Below, piece by piece: positions 17,714 through 28,715 of a DNA stretch of 64,000 nucleotides. Position numbers and translations under genes: made by a program. Each line of letters opens with the position of its first letter. Position 1 is the first letter of the stretch. The notes beneath the pieces were generated by a model. It had not been told where the DNA came from, did no database searches, and saw only the letters and a program-made list of their open reading frames with translations. The DNA is from Acidimicrobiia bacterium. GTDB taxonomy: Bacteria > Actinomycetota > Acidimicrobiia > Acidimicrobiales > Bin134. The stretch is from positions 128,320 through 192,319 of the forward strand of contig VYCQ01000023.1 in the NCBI GenBank assembly GCA_009843865.1. The letters are read 5' to 3'.

Positions 17714-18883
17714 CTAGTTGCTTGCCATTAGAGCAATGGGACGACCAGACCGCTCTTCAAGGGCAAGCTTGCCATCGGGATCAAGAGCAACAGCAACTGC
17801 ACCTCCTAGTAGTTGCTGTACAGGCGTTGCAAGAATTTCAGCTCGCCAACCCTTAGCAGCCTTACAGTCGGGATTACCTGCTATTAGATCCTCAATATCG
17901 TTACGAGAAGCCAACAAGGCAGGATTTAGCTCTAATTCAACCGCATGCTGTGCCACCCAGGAAGATATAAGGCTAACAGCGGGCTTCAGTTCGACAGGCA
18001 GCTTGAGTGGCTTAACAGGTGGTGCGGTTGGTAGATCGGAGTTTCGCAGATCATCTAGTACCTCTAAAAGTTCTTCATCAGCCCCGTGGCGCAGGTTTCT
18101 AGGTTCTACCCCTCGTAAATTTCGTAGCTGTTTAAGCGAACTGGGCATTCGTTGAGCGATTACTGCCACCCCTAGATCTGACAACACATGTCGAACCGGC
18201 TGGTTCACCTTAGATGCGTGTTCTTCTCGCCAGCACGCTAAAGCTTTTGCTACAGCTTGGGGTTGGCCTTCCATGCGGCTAACTTCTTTGATCTTGCGCC
18301 AAGCATTCTTCGCATCGCGCGCTTTGTTAGCTCTTTCCAAAAGCAGCGCACATTCTTCTTGAGCCCAGCTTAAGCGTCCACGAACTCTCAGATCTTCACA
18401 CAAGATATTTTTGATTTCTAATAGCCGGGCCACGTCAGCTGCGGCATATTCCAACATGTTTTGAGGCAGGGGACGTTGAAACCAATCCCATAATCGAGCT
18501 TGCTTGGCTAGTTTTACTCCCAGCAAGCGCTCATGGATGGTGGCTAGCGATGGGCTGGAGTAACCAATGAATCCTGCTGCTACCTGCGTGTCAAAGATTG
18601 CTTTGGGCAAGGTGTGACACTCGTGCTTAAACACTTCAAGATCTTGTTCTGCTGCATGTAATACAGCCAGAGCTTTGCTAGCCAATAAATCTTTTAGCGG
18701 TGCAATGCTCACGGCTAAGGGATCAATAAGCGCTAGTTGATCTTTCCAGGCAACTTGCACTAAGCCTAAACGAGGGTGATAAGTGCGTTCGCGATGAAAT
18801 TCGGTGTCGATGGCGTAGCTTTTTGCGCTTGCAGCATCAGCTAGTACCGCGGTTAGCTCACCTTCAGAAGTTATCGGTTGCAA
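17714..18883 (-). CDS. rnd: Ribonuclease D
   Basis: The 389-residue 3'-5' exoribonuclease trims tRNA and other RNA ends. The DEDD catalytic pattern starts with DTEF near residue 21, continues with FDTQ near residue 97, and ends at YAAADV (DEDDy tyrosine) near residue 145. One or two HRDC-like helical domains follow (about 200-370), as is usual. It ends a minus-strand group that begins with pyruvate kinase. Confidence 0.92.
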   Translation of the reverse strand: MQPITSEGELTAVLADAASAKSYAIDTEFHRERTYHPRLGLVQVAWKDQLALIDPLAVSIAPLKDLLASKALAVLHAAEQDLEVFKHECHTLPKAIFDTQVAAGFIGYSSPSLATIHERLLGVKLAKQARLWDWFQRPLPQNMLEYAAADVARLLEIKNILCEDLRVRGRLSWAQEECALLLERANKARDAKNAWRKIKEVSRMEGQPQAVAKALACWREEHASKVNQPVRHVLSDLGVAVIAQRMPSSLKQLRNLRGVEPRNLRHGADEELLEVLDDLRNSDLPTAPPVKPLKLPVELKPAVSLISSWVAQHAVELELNPALLASRNDIEDLIAGNPDCKAAKGWRAEILATPVQQLLGGAVAVALDPDGKLALEERSGRPIALMASN

Positions 18884-18897
18884 GCGAATCGAGATAG

Positions 18898-19461
18898 CTA
18901 TCCCCCGTAGTTCATGCGAGTGTCTTCCATACGCAACACCGGCGTATCTTCATCGGCTTGAAAACCGCAATCTACGATCTCGCCGATGAACAGCGTATGG
19001 GCACCAGTATCCACCCGCTGTTGTACTGCACAATCTAAATAGGCAGGGGCACAGTTCAAGATTGGAGCTCCGGTTATTCCTTCGTGAAAACCGAAGCCGT
19101 TGAGGGTCATAGCAGCTAAATCAACCTCTACAGGTTTGGTGAACTTGCGCACGATGGCTCGATCTTCGCGAGCCACAGTACATAAGGTGAACACGCCGCC
19201 AGCAGCAATGAGTTCATGGGTGAAAGCTGAATGTTCTACCCCAATGCCAAGCAGCTTGGGCTCAAACGCAAGCTGCGTGGCCCAGTTCAAAGTCATGGCG
19301 TTGCGTCTCTCATCTGCACGTGATCCCACCACGTATAGGCCGTATGGCAAACTCCAAAGCACACGCCGACGTAATCTGTCGTAGTTTTCTTGAGTTTGAG
19401 GATCGTCTCCCACGTTTTTAGGAAATGGTCCGATGGGTCCCGTGCCACCGGGCGCAGCCAT
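18898..19461 (-). CDS. Flavin reductase-like (FMN-binding split barrel) protein
   Basis: The 187-residue product has the split-barrel fold of flavin reductases that supply reduced FMN to monooxygenases. LPYGLYVVGSRADERRNAMT and LLGIGVEHSAFT match the flavin-binding motifs. The N-terminus has a flexible Gly/Pro-rich segment. It starts 2 bp after the DUF3151 gene. No partner monooxygenase is visible nearby, so the acceptor is unknown. Confidence 0.85.
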   Translation of the reverse strand: MAAPGGTGPIGPFPKNVGDDPQTQENYDRLRRRVLWSLPYGLYVVGSRADERRNAMTLNWATQLAFEPKLLGIGVEHSAFTHELIAAGGVFTLCTVAREDRAIVRKFTKPVEVDLAAMTLNGFGFHEGITGAPILNCAPAYLDCAVQQRVDTGAHTLFIGEIVDCGFQADEDTPVLRMEDTRMNYGG

Positions 19462-19463
19462 GT

Positions 19464-19910
19464 TCAGTCGTCCAAACTAGCTGGAGGCCAAGACGGGTCT
19501 AACTGCCGCAAAAAGTGTAAGCAGCGCTGTTGTTCGTCTTGTTCACCGATGGCTGCGGCTGCGGCCTCTAAACCTGCCAAAGATCGCAAGAAGCCTCGAT
19601 TCGCCTCATGTGACCAACGAACATAGCCCGATCCTCGCCAACCGTTTTGGCGTAGTCTGTCTAGGCCACGGTGATAGCCCACCCTAAAAGCGCTATAAGC
19701 CTCTATGTTGTCGCGCGCTAATTGCCCTAGGTGAGCCCAACCGTCTAAAAAGCGCGGAAACCGAGCTACCACTGCGGCTACGGCAGAACGTTGTTGAGCC
19801 GGTGATTGCTTGAGAGCGTTGGCCAGCGCGTCGATGGCCGCAGCGGGTTCTGGATCCAGTACCGTTTCGGGCGGCCCCGATTCGGTTAGGTGTACTGACG
19901 CACTGCTCAT
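19464..19910 (-). CDS. DUF3151 family protein
   Basis: The 148-residue helical protein matches the DUF3151 family of Actinobacteria by its central conserved block GYHRGLDRLRQNGWRGSGYV followed by W-x-H-E-x2-RGFLRSL. Function is unknown for the family. It lies between pyruvate kinase (13 bp away) and the flavin reductase-like gene (2 bp), so all three are likely cotranscribed. The family is a useful lineage marker. Confidence 0.88.
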   Translation of the reverse strand: MSSASVHLTESGPPETVLDPEPAAAIDALANALKQSPAQQRSAVAAVVARFPRFLDGWAHLGQLARDNIEAYSAFRVGYHRGLDRLRQNGWRGSGYVRWSHEANRGFLRSLAGLEAAAAAIGEQDEQQRCLHFLRQLDPSWPPASLDD

Positions 19911-19923
19911 GTAGACAATTCTC

Positions 19924-21348
19924 CTACGATTCAGGCACTCGCACCAAGCGCAACATGTCGGTGGCCTCTGTCATCCCTGCTAACACAGCTACTAGGTCAC
20001 CGGGTACCACATGTCCAGCCTCGATGGCTAAGTCTAAAGCTTCAGCCACACGACTCTCGTAACTTCCAAACTCTTTAGCCAGAATTGGGGTGACCCCCCA
20101 ACTTAAGGTGAGTTGCTGCACTGTGCGCTCAAAGGTGCTAAAGCCTAATAGTGCGGTTTGCGGGCGAAATCGAGCCATAGATCTGACCGTGAACCCTGAT
20201 GCCGATATGCAAATGATCGCTGCCAGATTTAGCTGGTTGGCTGCTGCCGCCCCAGAACTGGTCATGGCATCTGTAACAGCAGAGGACGTATCCGTGTTGG
20301 TCATGCGAATTGTCTTGATATTCTCGCCCCAACGCACATAGTCAAACTCTTCATCAGCTCGTTCGGCGATGCGAGCCATCGTGGCTACGGTAAGCACAGG
20401 ATGAGCACCGATAGCTGTTTCAGCAGAGAGCATGATAGCGCTGGTGCCGTCAAACACGGCGTTAACCACATCGGATGCTTCTGCTCGTGTTGGAGTGGAA
20501 GCTTGTACCATTGAATCCAGCATTTGCGTGGCTGTGATGACAGGTAGTCCTCCGGCAATACAGTCGCGAATAATCCGCTTTTGTAAATGTGGGGTTTCTT
20601 CAATAAGGCATTCGGTGCCTAAATCGCCCCGCGCTATCATGATGCCTGCCGATGCATCAATGATGTCATCTAAGTTGGCGATGGCGGCTTGTGTTTCAAT
20701 TTTGGCAATTACTAGGGGGCCGTCGGGGTGAGGGGCGAGTTGCACACGCCGAATCTCATCGCCTGTGCGCACAAAAGAAACTGCTACCATGTCTACTCCT
20801 TCGCTCACGAAAGCAGCCAAGTTGTGCAAATCTGTGGGCGTAGGGGTAGACATGCTAAGGCGATCTGAAGGGATGCGAAAACCTGGTCGGCCGTGTATCA
20901 CATCCCCATTGAGCACTCGGGCTATGGCTTGGTTGCCGCTCACATCGCAGATCTCCAGCAGCACCTGACCATCTCCTAGAGCCACATGGTCGCCGGAGGC
21001 GATGTCGTTGAGGAGGTTGTCGTAGTCCACCTGAATCAAGTTGGCATTGCTATGGCTGTTGCCTGGTTGAATTGTGAGTTCTGCGTTAGCAAGCAGCTCT
21101 ACCCCTTCAGAGCCGAAGCTGGCCGTCCGCACTTTGGGTCCGGGCAAGTCCACCAAAACCCCCACACGGCGGTTAGCCTCCTGCGATATGCGCCGCACTA
21201 GGTGCATGCGTCCTAAAGCTTCATCTAGGGTTCCGTGAGCTAAGCCAATGCGGGCTACATCCATTCCGGCATCCATCATGGCTCGCATAACCTCAGGCGA
21301 CTCTGAGGCTGGTCCAATGGTGGCGATGATCTTGGTACGACGCGACAC
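19924..21348 (-). CDS. pyk: Pyruvate kinase
   Basis: The 474-residue glycolytic enzyme converts phosphoenolpyruvate and ADP to pyruvate and ATP. Catalytic lysine and glutamate are in VIAKIET (about residue 215), metal aspartate in IARGDLG, and the ITATQMLDSM loop is intact. The segment LPGPKVRT has lysine where K+-dependent enzymes have glutamate (rabbit position 117), which predicts K+ independence. Unusually, the RxNFSHG motif is RIGLAHG, so the Asn and Ser that normally help hold the monovalent cation are absent. Confidence 0.94.
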   Translation of the reverse strand: MSRRTKIIATIGPASESPEVMRAMMDAGMDVARIGLAHGTLDEALGRMHLVRRISQEANRRVGVLVDLPGPKVRTASFGSEGVELLANAELTIQPGNSHSNANLIQVDYDNLLNDIASGDHVALGDGQVLLEICDVSGNQAIARVLNGDVIHGRPGFRIPSDRLSMSTPTPTDLHNLAAFVSEGVDMVAVSFVRTGDEIRRVQLAPHPDGPLVIAKIETQAAIANLDDIIDASAGIMIARGDLGTECLIEETPHLQKRIIRDCIAGGLPVITATQMLDSMVQASTPTRAEASDVVNAVFDGTSAIMLSAETAIGAHPVLTVATMARIAERADEEFDYVRWGENIKTIRMTNTDTSSAVTDAMTSSGAAAANQLNLAAIICISASGFTVRSMARFRPQTALLGFSTFERTVQQLTLSWGVTPILAKEFGSYESRVAEALDLAIEAGHVVPGDLVAVLAGMTEATDMLRLVRVPES

Positions 21349-21381
21349 AAGCAGTAACGCTATCGCTCACTCGTAGCGAGT

Positions 21382-22170
21382 ATGTGGACTTGCATTTTAG
21401 ATAAGTTTGCGATGATGAGTCGTTGGGCCTATTTGGAACACGAAGGGCCTATTCCTATTGCCCACCGTGGTGGAGCAGCCGAAGGCAGTGAGAACACCAT
21501 GGCAGCGTTCGCAACGACAATAGCTATGGGATATCGCTACTTGGAAACCGATGTGCAACTTACTCGGGATGGGGTGTTAGTGGTGTTTCATGATCAAAAC
21601 TTGCAGCGTCTTTGCGGGCAAGCTGATGACATTGCAAACCTGACATGGCGAGATGTAACCACGTTGCGAATCAACGGCACACACCTTATCCCCCGGTTTG
21701 AAGAAGTGCTGGAGGAATGGCCAGATATTAAAATTGCCGTGGATCCCAAACACTATGAGGCCACTGCCCCATTGATTGAAGTTCTACAACGAGCCAATGC
21801 CATTAAGCGGGTATGTGTGGGATCGTTCGTGGGCCGTCGGCTTCGAATGGCTAGGCACTTAGGTGGGCCAGAATTGTGTACCAGCCTTAGCCCGTGGGAA
21901 ATAGCGTGCATTCAATTCGCCAGCTATGGACCGTACTGGCGCTCAGTTAGCGGAGTTTGCGCGCAGGTGCCGTCTGCTGTTTGGGGGGTGCCTATCGTTC
22001 ATCGGCGCTTTGTACACACCGCGCATAAAATGGGGTTAGCTGTGCATGTTTGGACGATTGATGACCCAGTAGAAATGCATCGGTTGTTAGACATGGGGGT
22101 GGATGGCATTATGACCGACCGGCCCAGCGTATTGCGAAACGTGCTGATAGCGCGAGGCTGTTGGGCTTAA
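21382..22170 (+). CDS. Glycerophosphodiester phosphodiesterase
   Basis: The 262-residue enzyme hydrolyses glycerophosphodiesters to glycerol-3-phosphate and an alcohol. The catalytic HRGG is at about residue 29, with E-N-T following, the metal-binding ETDVQLTRDGVLVVFHD, and the C-terminal AVHVWTIDDPVEMHRLLDMGVDGIMTDRP, all typical of the GDPD TIM barrel. No signal peptide is seen, so it acts inside the cell. The start is uncertain: in-frame ATGs at 21412 and 21415 would begin closer to the conserved core. It is divergent from pyruvate kinase. Confidence 0.9.
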   Translation: MWTCILDKFAMMSRWAYLEHEGPIPIAHRGGAAEGSENTMAAFATTIAMGYRYLETDVQLTRDGVLVVFHDQNLQRLCGQADDIANLTWRDVTTLRINGTHLIPRFEEVLEEWPDIKIAVDPKHYEATAPLIEVLQRANAIKRVCVGSFVGRRLRMARHLGGPELCTSLSPWEIACIQFASYGPYWRSVSGVCAQVPSAVWGVPIVHRRFVHTAHKMGLAVHVWTIDDPVEMHRLLDMGVDGIMTDRPSVLRNVLIARGCWA

Positions 22171-22636
22171 AAGCTAAGCGCCAATCTTGAATATTCCTTA
22201 AGACCAGCGAGTTAGTGCTAGTTCGGCAAACCAACCTTAATTCCTACTAAATAGCTGATTAACTCTAGGTTTTCTGGGGATTTCTACTCACAGCAGTGGA
22301 TAATCCTGTGGATTTTGTTTTTCAGTTTGACATCGGACTACAACACGCTATGGTGAGACCACTGATCAGAGACAAGCGGAGTTCGCTGGGTCGCTGTAAT
22401 GAGCAATGGAAGTCGGTGGCACCATCGAAATCCGAGGTTCAAAAAAGCGGTTCGGTGCCGCAAAGAACTGATTGGGAGGGTTCGGTAGGCGTGAGTATCA
22501 GCTCACCGCCTAACCGAGACCGATGAGACGGCCCCGAGAAGTCGACCGGTTATTACCGGGAGGCTACTCGGGGTCTCTTGCATATAGCAGAATTTAAACC
22601 GTGAACCCGTATCTTGGGAACTTCAGACAATACTGT
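22171..22636. other. 466-bp intergenic region with several stable hairpins, possible structured RNA
   Basis: This is the only long non-coding gap, between the convergent ends of the GDPD and gltD genes. Three adjacent hairpins can be drawn on the plus strand: 22437-22468 (GTTC/GAAC closing an inner GCGG/CCGC stem), 22481-22518 (about 14 pairs around a tatca-type loop, with two bulged bases) and 22525-22577 (GAGA/TCTC plus CCCCGAG/CTCGGGG enclosing a small CCGGT/ACCGG hairpin). Such density exceeds what one terminator needs. I could not match it to tmRNA, RNase P, SRP, 6S or 6C RNA. Two DnaA-box-like sites are at 22295-22315. Confidence 0.45.
22441..22461 (-). terminator. Possible Rho-independent terminator of gltBD
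   Basis: Read on the minus strand this is a GCGG/CCGC stem with a 7-nt loop followed by six T residues. It lies about 175 bp beyond the gltD stop codon. The stem is short, so efficiency is uncertain. Confidence 0.45.
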
Positions 22637-24097
22637 TTAGCGGAGTTGCTGAGCGGTGGGTGGCAGCGGATGGGGTAATAATGTGTCACCGGTTAGATAT
22701 TTATCAACAGCGGCGGCACATGCCCTGCCCTCAGCGATGGCCCACACAATCAAGCTTTGACCGCGGCCCATATCACCAGCTACAAATACCCCCGCCACGC
22801 TGCTCATCCAACCAGCATCGCGCGCTACGGTGCCTTGTGGGGTTAGCTCTACTCCTAAACCCTCCAGTAGTCCCTCGGTTTCAGGTCCCACAAACCCCAT
22901 AGCCAACAACACCAGGTCGGCTTGAAATTCTCGCTCGGTACCCTCAATAGGGGTGAAGCTCATACGCCCCCTAGAAAAGGATTGTTCCACATCTACAGTT
23001 CGTAGAGCTTCTAGCTTGCCGTTTGATCCGCTGAACTCCACCGTATTGATGGCGTACACCTGCGTGCCGCCTTCTTCATGCGCTGACGATGCCCGGTACA
23101 TCAGCGGCCAAGTGGGCCACGGCGTGGAGTCGGCCCGCTCATCAGGAGGGCGTGCCATGATCTCAAACTGATGAATAGACGCAGCACCATGGCGATGGGC
23201 AGTGCCCAAGCAATCAGCACCCGTGTCCCCTCCCCCGATGATGATCACATGTTTGCCTGCCGCCGAAAACGGATGATCAATCAAATCCCCCTCTTGCACC
23301 CTGTTTGCTAGGGGTAGGTACTCCATGGCCTGATGAATCCCTTGCAGCTCTCGTCCCGGAGCTGCCAAATCCCGCCATTTAGTAGCCCCTCCTGCTAACA
23401 CCACCGCCTTAAACTGCTTGGTTAATTCGCTTGCGGTGATGTCCTTACCAACATTTATGCCTGTTTGGAATACTGTCCCCTCGGCGGTCATTTGCGCGAG
23501 GCGACGATCTAGATGACGTTTTTCCATCTTAAATTCAGGAATCCCGTAACGCAGTAAACCTCCAACACGGTCGGTCCGTTCAAAAACCACCACATCATGT
23601 CCCGCGCGAGTGAGCTGTTGAGCTGCTGCTAACCCCGCAGGCCCCGATCCCACAATAGCCACTTTATGGCCTGTGTGTTGTTTGCTTAACACTGGGGTGA
23701 TCCACCCCTCTGCCCAAGCTCGATCTACTATTTCCACCTCAACCTGTTTGATGGTGACAGGGTCTTCGTTGATGCCTAGCACGCAAGCTGCTTCACAAGG
23801 TGCTGGGCAGAGCCGTCCTGTGAACTCTGGAAAGTTGTTGGTGGCATGCAGGCGCTCAATAGCTTCACGCCAGTGGTCACGATAAACCAGGTCGTTCCAA
23901 TCAGGGATCAGATTCCCCAGTGGACAACCGTTGTTGCAGAACGGGATGCCACAGTCCATACAACGCGAGGCCTGTGTTTGCACTGATTTAGGGTTGAAGT
24001 CGGTGTAAACCTCTTGCCAATCTTTGATCCGCACGGGCACTGCACGACGTGCTGGCAGTTCGCGGCCATGCTTTAGGAATCCGTGAACATCACCCAT
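22637..24097 (-). CDS. gltD: Glutamate synthase small subunit (NADPH-GOGAT beta)
   Basis: This 486-residue flavoprotein passes electrons from NADPH to the large subunit. Near the N-terminus is the cysteine cluster [17 protein letters not shown] (about residues 41-57) for the Fe-S centres; the FAD motif [15 protein letters not shown] follows near residue 145, and the NADPH motif [13 protein letters not shown] near residue 285. Its ATG lies inside the last codons of gltB (8-bp overlap), so the two subunits are made together in ammonium assimilation. Confidence 0.96.
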   Translation of the reverse strand: MGDVHGFLKHGRELPARRAVPVRIKDWQEVYTDFNPKSVQTQASRCMDCGIPFCNNGCPLGNLIPDWNDLVYRDHWREAIERLHATNNFPEFTGRLCPAPCEAACVLGINEDPVTIKQVEVEIVDRAWAEGWITPVLSKQHTGHKVAIVGSGPAGLAAAQQLTRAGHDVVVFERTDRVGGLLRYGIPEFKMEKRHLDRRLAQMTAEGTVFQTGINVGKDITASELTKQFKAVVLAGGATKWRDLAAPGRELQGIHQAMEYLPLANRVQEGDLIDHPFSAAGKHVIIIGGGDTGADCLGTAHRHGAASIHQFEIMARPPDERADSTPWPTWPLMYRASSAHEEGGTQVYAINTVEFSGSNGKLEALRTVDVEQSFSRGRMSFTPIEGTEREFQADLVLLAMGFVGPETEGLLEGLGVELTPQGTVARDAGWMSSVAGVFVAGDMGRGQSLIVWAIAEGRACAAAVDKYLTGDTLLPHPLPPTAQQLR

Positions 24098-27000
24098 GCG
24101 CAGCTGCCATGATGGCTGCTTCGGCGCTAGTTCCTGCGCGCTCGGCTTCGGTTACAGCAGCCAATACCCTCTTGTAATCTCCTGGCATAACCTTGACAAA
24201 GGCAGCAGCTTCGCTAATCCAATTAGCCAAGATGCGTTCAGCTAGCACCGAATCGGTGCTAGTCATGTGTGTGGTGATACGCTGCCGTAGCCACTCCATA
24301 TCCTCAGCGTCAAGTGCTTCTAACTCCACCATTGCTCGGTTGACCTTGGCGGGAAATGCACCTTCGGGATCGTAAATATAAGCGATGCCCCCCGACATTC
24401 CCGCCCCAAAGTTTCGTCCGGTGGGTCCTAGAATCACAGTCCTTCCCCCCGTCATATACTCGCAGCCGTGGTCGCCTACTCCCTCTACAACAGCGATGGC
24501 ACCGGAGTTACGTACGCAGAAACGCTCCCCTACCAAGCCCCGCAAGTACAATTCTCCGCTGGTGGCACCGTAACCGATCACGTTGCCCGCGATTACGTTT
24601 TGTTCGGCTGCGAACTTAGCATCGGGATGGGTGGTGACGATTATTCGTCCACCCGAAAGACCTTTTCCTACGTAATCATTGGCATCTCCGGTCAACTTCA
24701 AGGTTATGCCGCGTGGCAAGAAAGCACCGAAACTGTTGCCAGCCGAACCGGTAAAGCTAATCGAAATGGTGTCATCTGGTAGCCCTTCAGCACCCCACTT
24801 AGCTGTTACCTCTGAACCCAACATGGTGCCCACAGTGCGGTTAACGTTGCTGATGGGTAGATCAATGTTTACGCTGTGAGCGTTTTGTAGGGCAGGTTTG
24901 GCCATGGCGATGAGCTGCTGATCTAAGGTTTTATCCAAGCCATGGTTTTGGATTTGAGTGCAGTAGCGGTCAGCGGTGGGGTCTATCTCGGGGGCAAACA
25001 AGATAGGCGACAAGTTTAGACCTGATGCCTTCCAATGATCCACAGCATCACTCATATCCAAACACTCCACACGGCCAATGGCTTCAGCCAAGGTGCGGAA
25101 CCCTAGCATGGCCAACAATTCCCGTACCTCCTCGGCTACAAACTCCATGAAGTTGATCACAAACTCAGGTGTCCCAGTGAACTTTTTGCGGAGTTCAGGG
25201 TTTTGAGTAGCCACACCCACCGGGCAGGTGTCTAAGTGGCATACCCGCATCATTACACAACCCATCACAACTAAGGGTGCGGTCGCAAAGCCAAACTCCT
25301 CAGCTCCGAGCAGCGCCGCAATCATCACATCTCGACCGGTTTTTAGTTGTCCGTCAGTCTGCACCACGATGCGATCTCGCAGGCGATTTAACAACAAGGT
25401 TTGCTGGGTTTCAGCCAAACCTAACTCCCAAGGGGTGCCAGCGTGTTTGATGGAGGTTAGTGGTGAGGCCCCTGTGCCTCCATCGTGACCAGAAATAAGC
25501 ACTACATCGGCATGAGCTTTGGCCACACCAGCCGCCACAGTGCCAACGCCTAACTCAGACACCAGCTTCACATGGATACGGGCCTTTGGGTTTGCGTTTT
25601 TAAGATCGTGGATGAGCTGAGCTAGATCTTCGATGGAGTAAATGTCGTGGTGCGGTGGTGGCGAGATCAACCCTACTCCCGGGGTAGAATAACGTACCTG
25701 CGCAATCCAAGGCCATACCTTGTATCCGGGAAGCTGCCCGCCTTCACCAGGCTTAGCACCTTGGGCCATTTTGATCTGGATATCATCGCTGTTTACCAAG
25801 TATTCACTGGTAACCCCGAAGCGGCCTGAAGCAGCTTGTTTGATAGCGGAACGGCGCAGATCTCCGTTGGCATCAGGCACATAACGGCGGGGATCTTCGC
25901 CACCTTCACCAGTATTGGATTTGCCGCCAATCCGGTTCATAGCGATGGCCAAAGTTTCGTGAGCCTCTGAAGAGATAGAGCCATAGGACATTGCTCCCGT
26001 GGAAAAGCGAGCAACTATCTCAGAGACTGGCTCTACTTCTTCAATGGGCACCGCAGAACGTTGTTCGCTGCGAAATTGGAACATTCCCCGCAATGTGGCT
26101 AGTTGTTCCGACTGAGCATTCACCTTTTCGGTGTATTCCTTGAAGATGTCATAACGCCTCTCTTTGGTGGCGTGTTGAAGCTTGAACACCGTTTCAGGAT
26201 TGAATAGATGATACTCTCCTTCGCGTCGCCACTGATACTCTCCCCCCCCTTCTAAAGTGCGGTGAGCCCGTTCATCGGGATTTTCGGGAAAAGCTATCCG
26301 ATGACGCAAGCGAATCTCTTTGGCCAGCTGCGTATAGCCAATTCCTCCGAGACGGCTGACGGTACCGGTAAAACATTGATCTACCAAGCTGTGGCCAAGC
26401 CCGATAGCTTCAAAGATTTGTGCGCCCACATAAGATTTCACAGTAGAAATGCCCATCTTGGACATCACCTTCAAAACACCCTTGTCGCAAGCCGTGATGT
26501 AGTTACGATGAGCGGCTTGGATGTTGTCGGTTGGATCAAAACCATGCAACCCTTCTTGGATCATCTGAGTGATGGTTTCAAACACTAAATAAGGGTTTAT
26601 CGCTGTGGCACCATAGGCCAGCAATAAGCAGATGTGATGCACTTCACGAGCGTCTCCGGCTTCTACTACCAGCCCAACGCGAGTACGGGTCTTTTCCCTA
26701 ATGAGATGGTGGTGAACCGCAGCGGTGGCCAGCAGGGAAGGCACCGGAGCATTGTCGGCATCGACACCTCGATCCGATAACACGATGATGTTTTTGCCAG
26801 CATCAATGGCTTGGCTCACTTGTTGGCAAATGCGCGCAATAGCTAAGCGCAGCCCCGCCCCGCCGCCATCCACCTTATAGAGACAAGCCACCACCTCACT
26901 AGACCAGTGGGCCTTCCCCTCAGGGCCATCCACATTCACAAGATTGGCTAGTTGTTGAGCGTTGATAACCGGATGTTGAGTGAAGATTTGGCGACAAGAC

Positions 27001-28715
27001 TCTGGCTGAGGGTCAAGCAGATTGCCTTCTGGTCCTAGCCAGCCGCAGGTGGCGGTAATTATTTCTTCGCGAATGGCATCCAGTGGCGGGTTGGTGACCT
27101 GCGCAAAGAGCTGCTGAAAGTAATCAAATAAAAGGCGGGATCGGTTAGAAAGCACGGCCACAGGGGTGTCAGTGCCCATTGAACCCAAAGCCTCCTTGGC
27201 ATCTCGTGCCATAGGTGTCAACAGCAGCTTTAACTCTTCGTGGGTGTAACCAAACACTTGTTGACGCACCACGAGCGGAGTTTCTTCAGGTTCGGGCAGA
27301 GGACGATCCACCAGATCATCTAGATCAACCTGGTTCTCATCTAGCCAGGTCTGATACGGATGGGCTGAAGCCAGCTTGGCCTTAATTTCACCGTCACGCA
27401 CGATTCGACCCACAGAGGTGTCAACCAAGAACATGCGACCAGGCTGAAGTCGACCCTTTTCGATAACAGTGCCGGGGTTTACCTCCATCACCCCGACCTC
27501 AGAAGCCATAATTACTAGGTCATCCTCGGTTACCCAATAGCGAGAAGGGCGTAAGCCGTTGCGATCCAACACCGCGCCGATGAGCGTACCGTCACTGAAT
27601 ACGATGTCTGCGGGGCCATCCCAGGGTTCCATCAGAGAGGCGTAGTAACGATAGTAAGCCTTGAGTTCTGCCGACATGGATTCATGGTTCTCCCAAGGTT
27701 CGGGAATCATCATGAGTACGGCCTGAGGCAGTGAATAGCCACCCATGTAAAGTAGTTCTAAGACCTGGTCAAAGCTGGCGGTATCGCTTACCCCCTCGGC
27801 ACATATCGGAAACAATCGGCTTAAATCTCCAGGAAGATGTGGGGAGTTCAGCAGCGCTTCTCTAGTACGCATCCAGTTACGGTTGCCTTGCACAGTGTTG
27901 ATCTCGCCATTGTGCGAGATGAAGCGGTATGGGTGGGCCAAAGACCAGGAAGGAAAGGTATTGGTTGAAAATCGCGAATGAATCATGGCTAACGCGCTTT
28001 TCACCCTGGTATCACGCAAATCGGAGTAAAAATCACCTAGTTGTGGCGTGGTGAGCATCCCCTTGTAAACGATGGTGCGGTTGGACAAGCTGGCAAAATA
28101 GCCATAACTAAGCTGACGGGTTTTAGAACCTAGTGACGCGCTGGGCTCGTAATCGTCGGTCTCATACATAACCTCATTGCGAATCCTGGTGCGCACGATG
28201 TAGCCCCGACGTGTAAGAGCATCGCTGTCTAGGTCTGGAGCTGAATAAAACGGCTGCCAAAAAGATGGCATTGTGGCCAAAGCTTGGGTGCCTAATCCAT
28301 CAGGACAGGTGGGCACCTCACGCCAACCCAGTGAGGTCAGACCCTCTTGTTGGGCTATGGCATCCATAGCCTGCTGAGCCCTGAGCGCAGCCTCGCAGGT
28401 ATCGGGCAAAAAACTTATACCCGTCAAATAATCGCCGACCGGAGGCAATTCAAAACCGCAGACCTGACGATAAAATTCATCAGGTATTTGAATCAATAAC
28501 CCGGCCCCGTCACCGGTATTGGGTTCTGCTCCAAGTGCTCCGCGATGTTGTAAATTGCACAGTGCCCCAAAGCCACCGGACACGATTTTATGGCTAACCC
28601 GACCTTGTAGATCCACCACAAACCCAACCCCACAGCTATCATGTTCGTAGCTGGGATCGTAAAGACCTTGGGTGTCTGGTAGTTGCGGTCGCTTATTTAA
28701 TGCGTTCTTTCTCAA
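24090..28715 (-). CDS. gltB: Glutamate synthase large subunit (GOGAT alpha)
   Basis: The 1541-residue protein makes two glutamates from glutamine and 2-oxoglutarate. The glutaminase domain should begin at Cys28 (HDSCGVGFV) after removal of a 27-residue propeptide. The central and FMN-binding domains follow ([19 protein letters not shown]), then the 3Fe-4S site C-x5-C-x4-C in [12 protein letters not shown] and the C-terminal beta-helix of GXXGXXXG repeats (for example [23 protein letters not shown]). The reading frame starts at TTG; no ATG precedes the conserved Cys with good spacing. An 18-bp repeat covers the start region. Confidence 0.96.
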   Translation of the reverse strand: MRKNALNKRPQLPDTQGLYDPSYEHDSCGVGFVVDLQGRVSHKIVSGGFGALCNLQHRGALGAEPNTGDGAGLLIQIPDEFYRQVCGFELPPVGDYLTGISFLPDTCEAALRAQQAMDAIAQQEGLTSLGWREVPTCPDGLGTQALATMPSFWQPFYSAPDLDSDALTRRGYIVRTRIRNEVMYETDDYEPSASLGSKTRQLSYGYFASLSNRTIVYKGMLTTPQLGDFYSDLRDTRVKSALAMIHSRFSTNTFPSWSLAHPYRFISHNGEINTVQGNRNWMRTREALLNSPHLPGDLSRLFPICAEGVSDTASFDQVLELLYMGGYSLPQAVLMMIPEPWENHESMSAELKAYYRYYASLMEPWDGPADIVFSDGTLIGAVLDRNGLRPSRYWVTEDDLVIMASEVGVMEVNPGTVIEKGRLQPGRMFLVDTSVGRIVRDGEIKAKLASAHPYQTWLDENQVDLDDLVDRPLPEPEETPLVVRQQVFGYTHEELKLLLTPMARDAKEALGSMGTDTPVAVLSNRSRLLFDYFQQLFAQVTNPPLDAIREEIITATCGWLGPEGNLLDPQPESCRQIFTQHPVINAQQLANLVNVDGPEGKAHWSSEVVACLYKVDGGGAGLRLAIARICQQVSQAIDAGKNIIVLSDRGVDADNAPVPSLLATAAVHHHLIREKTRTRVGLVVEAGDAREVHHICLLLAYGATAINPYLVFETITQMIQEGLHGFDPTDNIQAAHRNYITACDKGVLKVMSKMGISTVKSYVGAQIFEAIGLGHSLVDQCFTGTVSRLGGIGYTQLAKEIRLRHRIAFPENPDERAHRTLEGGGEYQWRREGEYHLFNPETVFKLQHATKERRYDIFKEYTEKVNAQSEQLATLRGMFQFRSEQRSAVPIEEVEPVSEIVARFSTGAMSYGSISSEAHETLAIAMNRIGGKSNTGEGGEDPRRYVPDANGDLRRSAIKQAASGRFGVTSEYLVNSDDIQIKMAQGAKPGEGGQLPGYKVWPWIAQVRYSTPGVGLISPPPHHDIYSIEDLAQLIHDLKNANPKARIHVKLVSELGVGTVAAGVAKAHADVVLISGHDGGTGASPLTSIKHAGTPWELGLAETQQTLLLNRLRDRIVVQTDGQLKTGRDVMIAALLGAEEFGFATAPLVVMGCVMMRVCHLDTCPVGVATQNPELRKKFTGTPEFVINFMEFVAEEVRELLAMLGFRTLAEAIGRVECLDMSDAVDHWKASGLNLSPILFAPEIDPTADRYCTQIQNHGLDKTLDQQLIAMAKPALQNAHSVNIDLPISNVNRTVGTMLGSEVTAKWGAEGLPDDTISISFTGSAGNSFGAFLPRGITLKLTGDANDYVGKGLSGGRIIVTTHPDAKFAAEQNVIAGNVIGYGATSGELYLRGLVGERFCVRNSGAIAVVEGVGDHGCEYMTGGRTVILGPTGRNFGAGMSGGIAYIYDPEGAFPAKVNRAMVELEALDAEDMEWLRQRITTHMTSTDSVLAERILANWISEAAAFVKVMPGDYKRVLAAVTEAERAGTSAEAAIMAAAHG

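Noticed and set aside
22411-22425. T-box-like GGTGGCACC motif in the intergenic region
   Set aside because: It resembles the T-box bulge sequence but there is no downstream plus-strand gene to regulate and no stem I elements were found.
22434-22445. tRNA T-loop-like GGTTCAAA in the intergenic region
   Set aside because: No acceptor or anticodon arms can be folded around it, and it is not a selC-like tRNA either.
22296-22526. 76-codon open frame in the intergenic region
   Set aside because: Composition is unlike a protein, it overlaps the strong hairpins, and no ribosome binding site precedes it.
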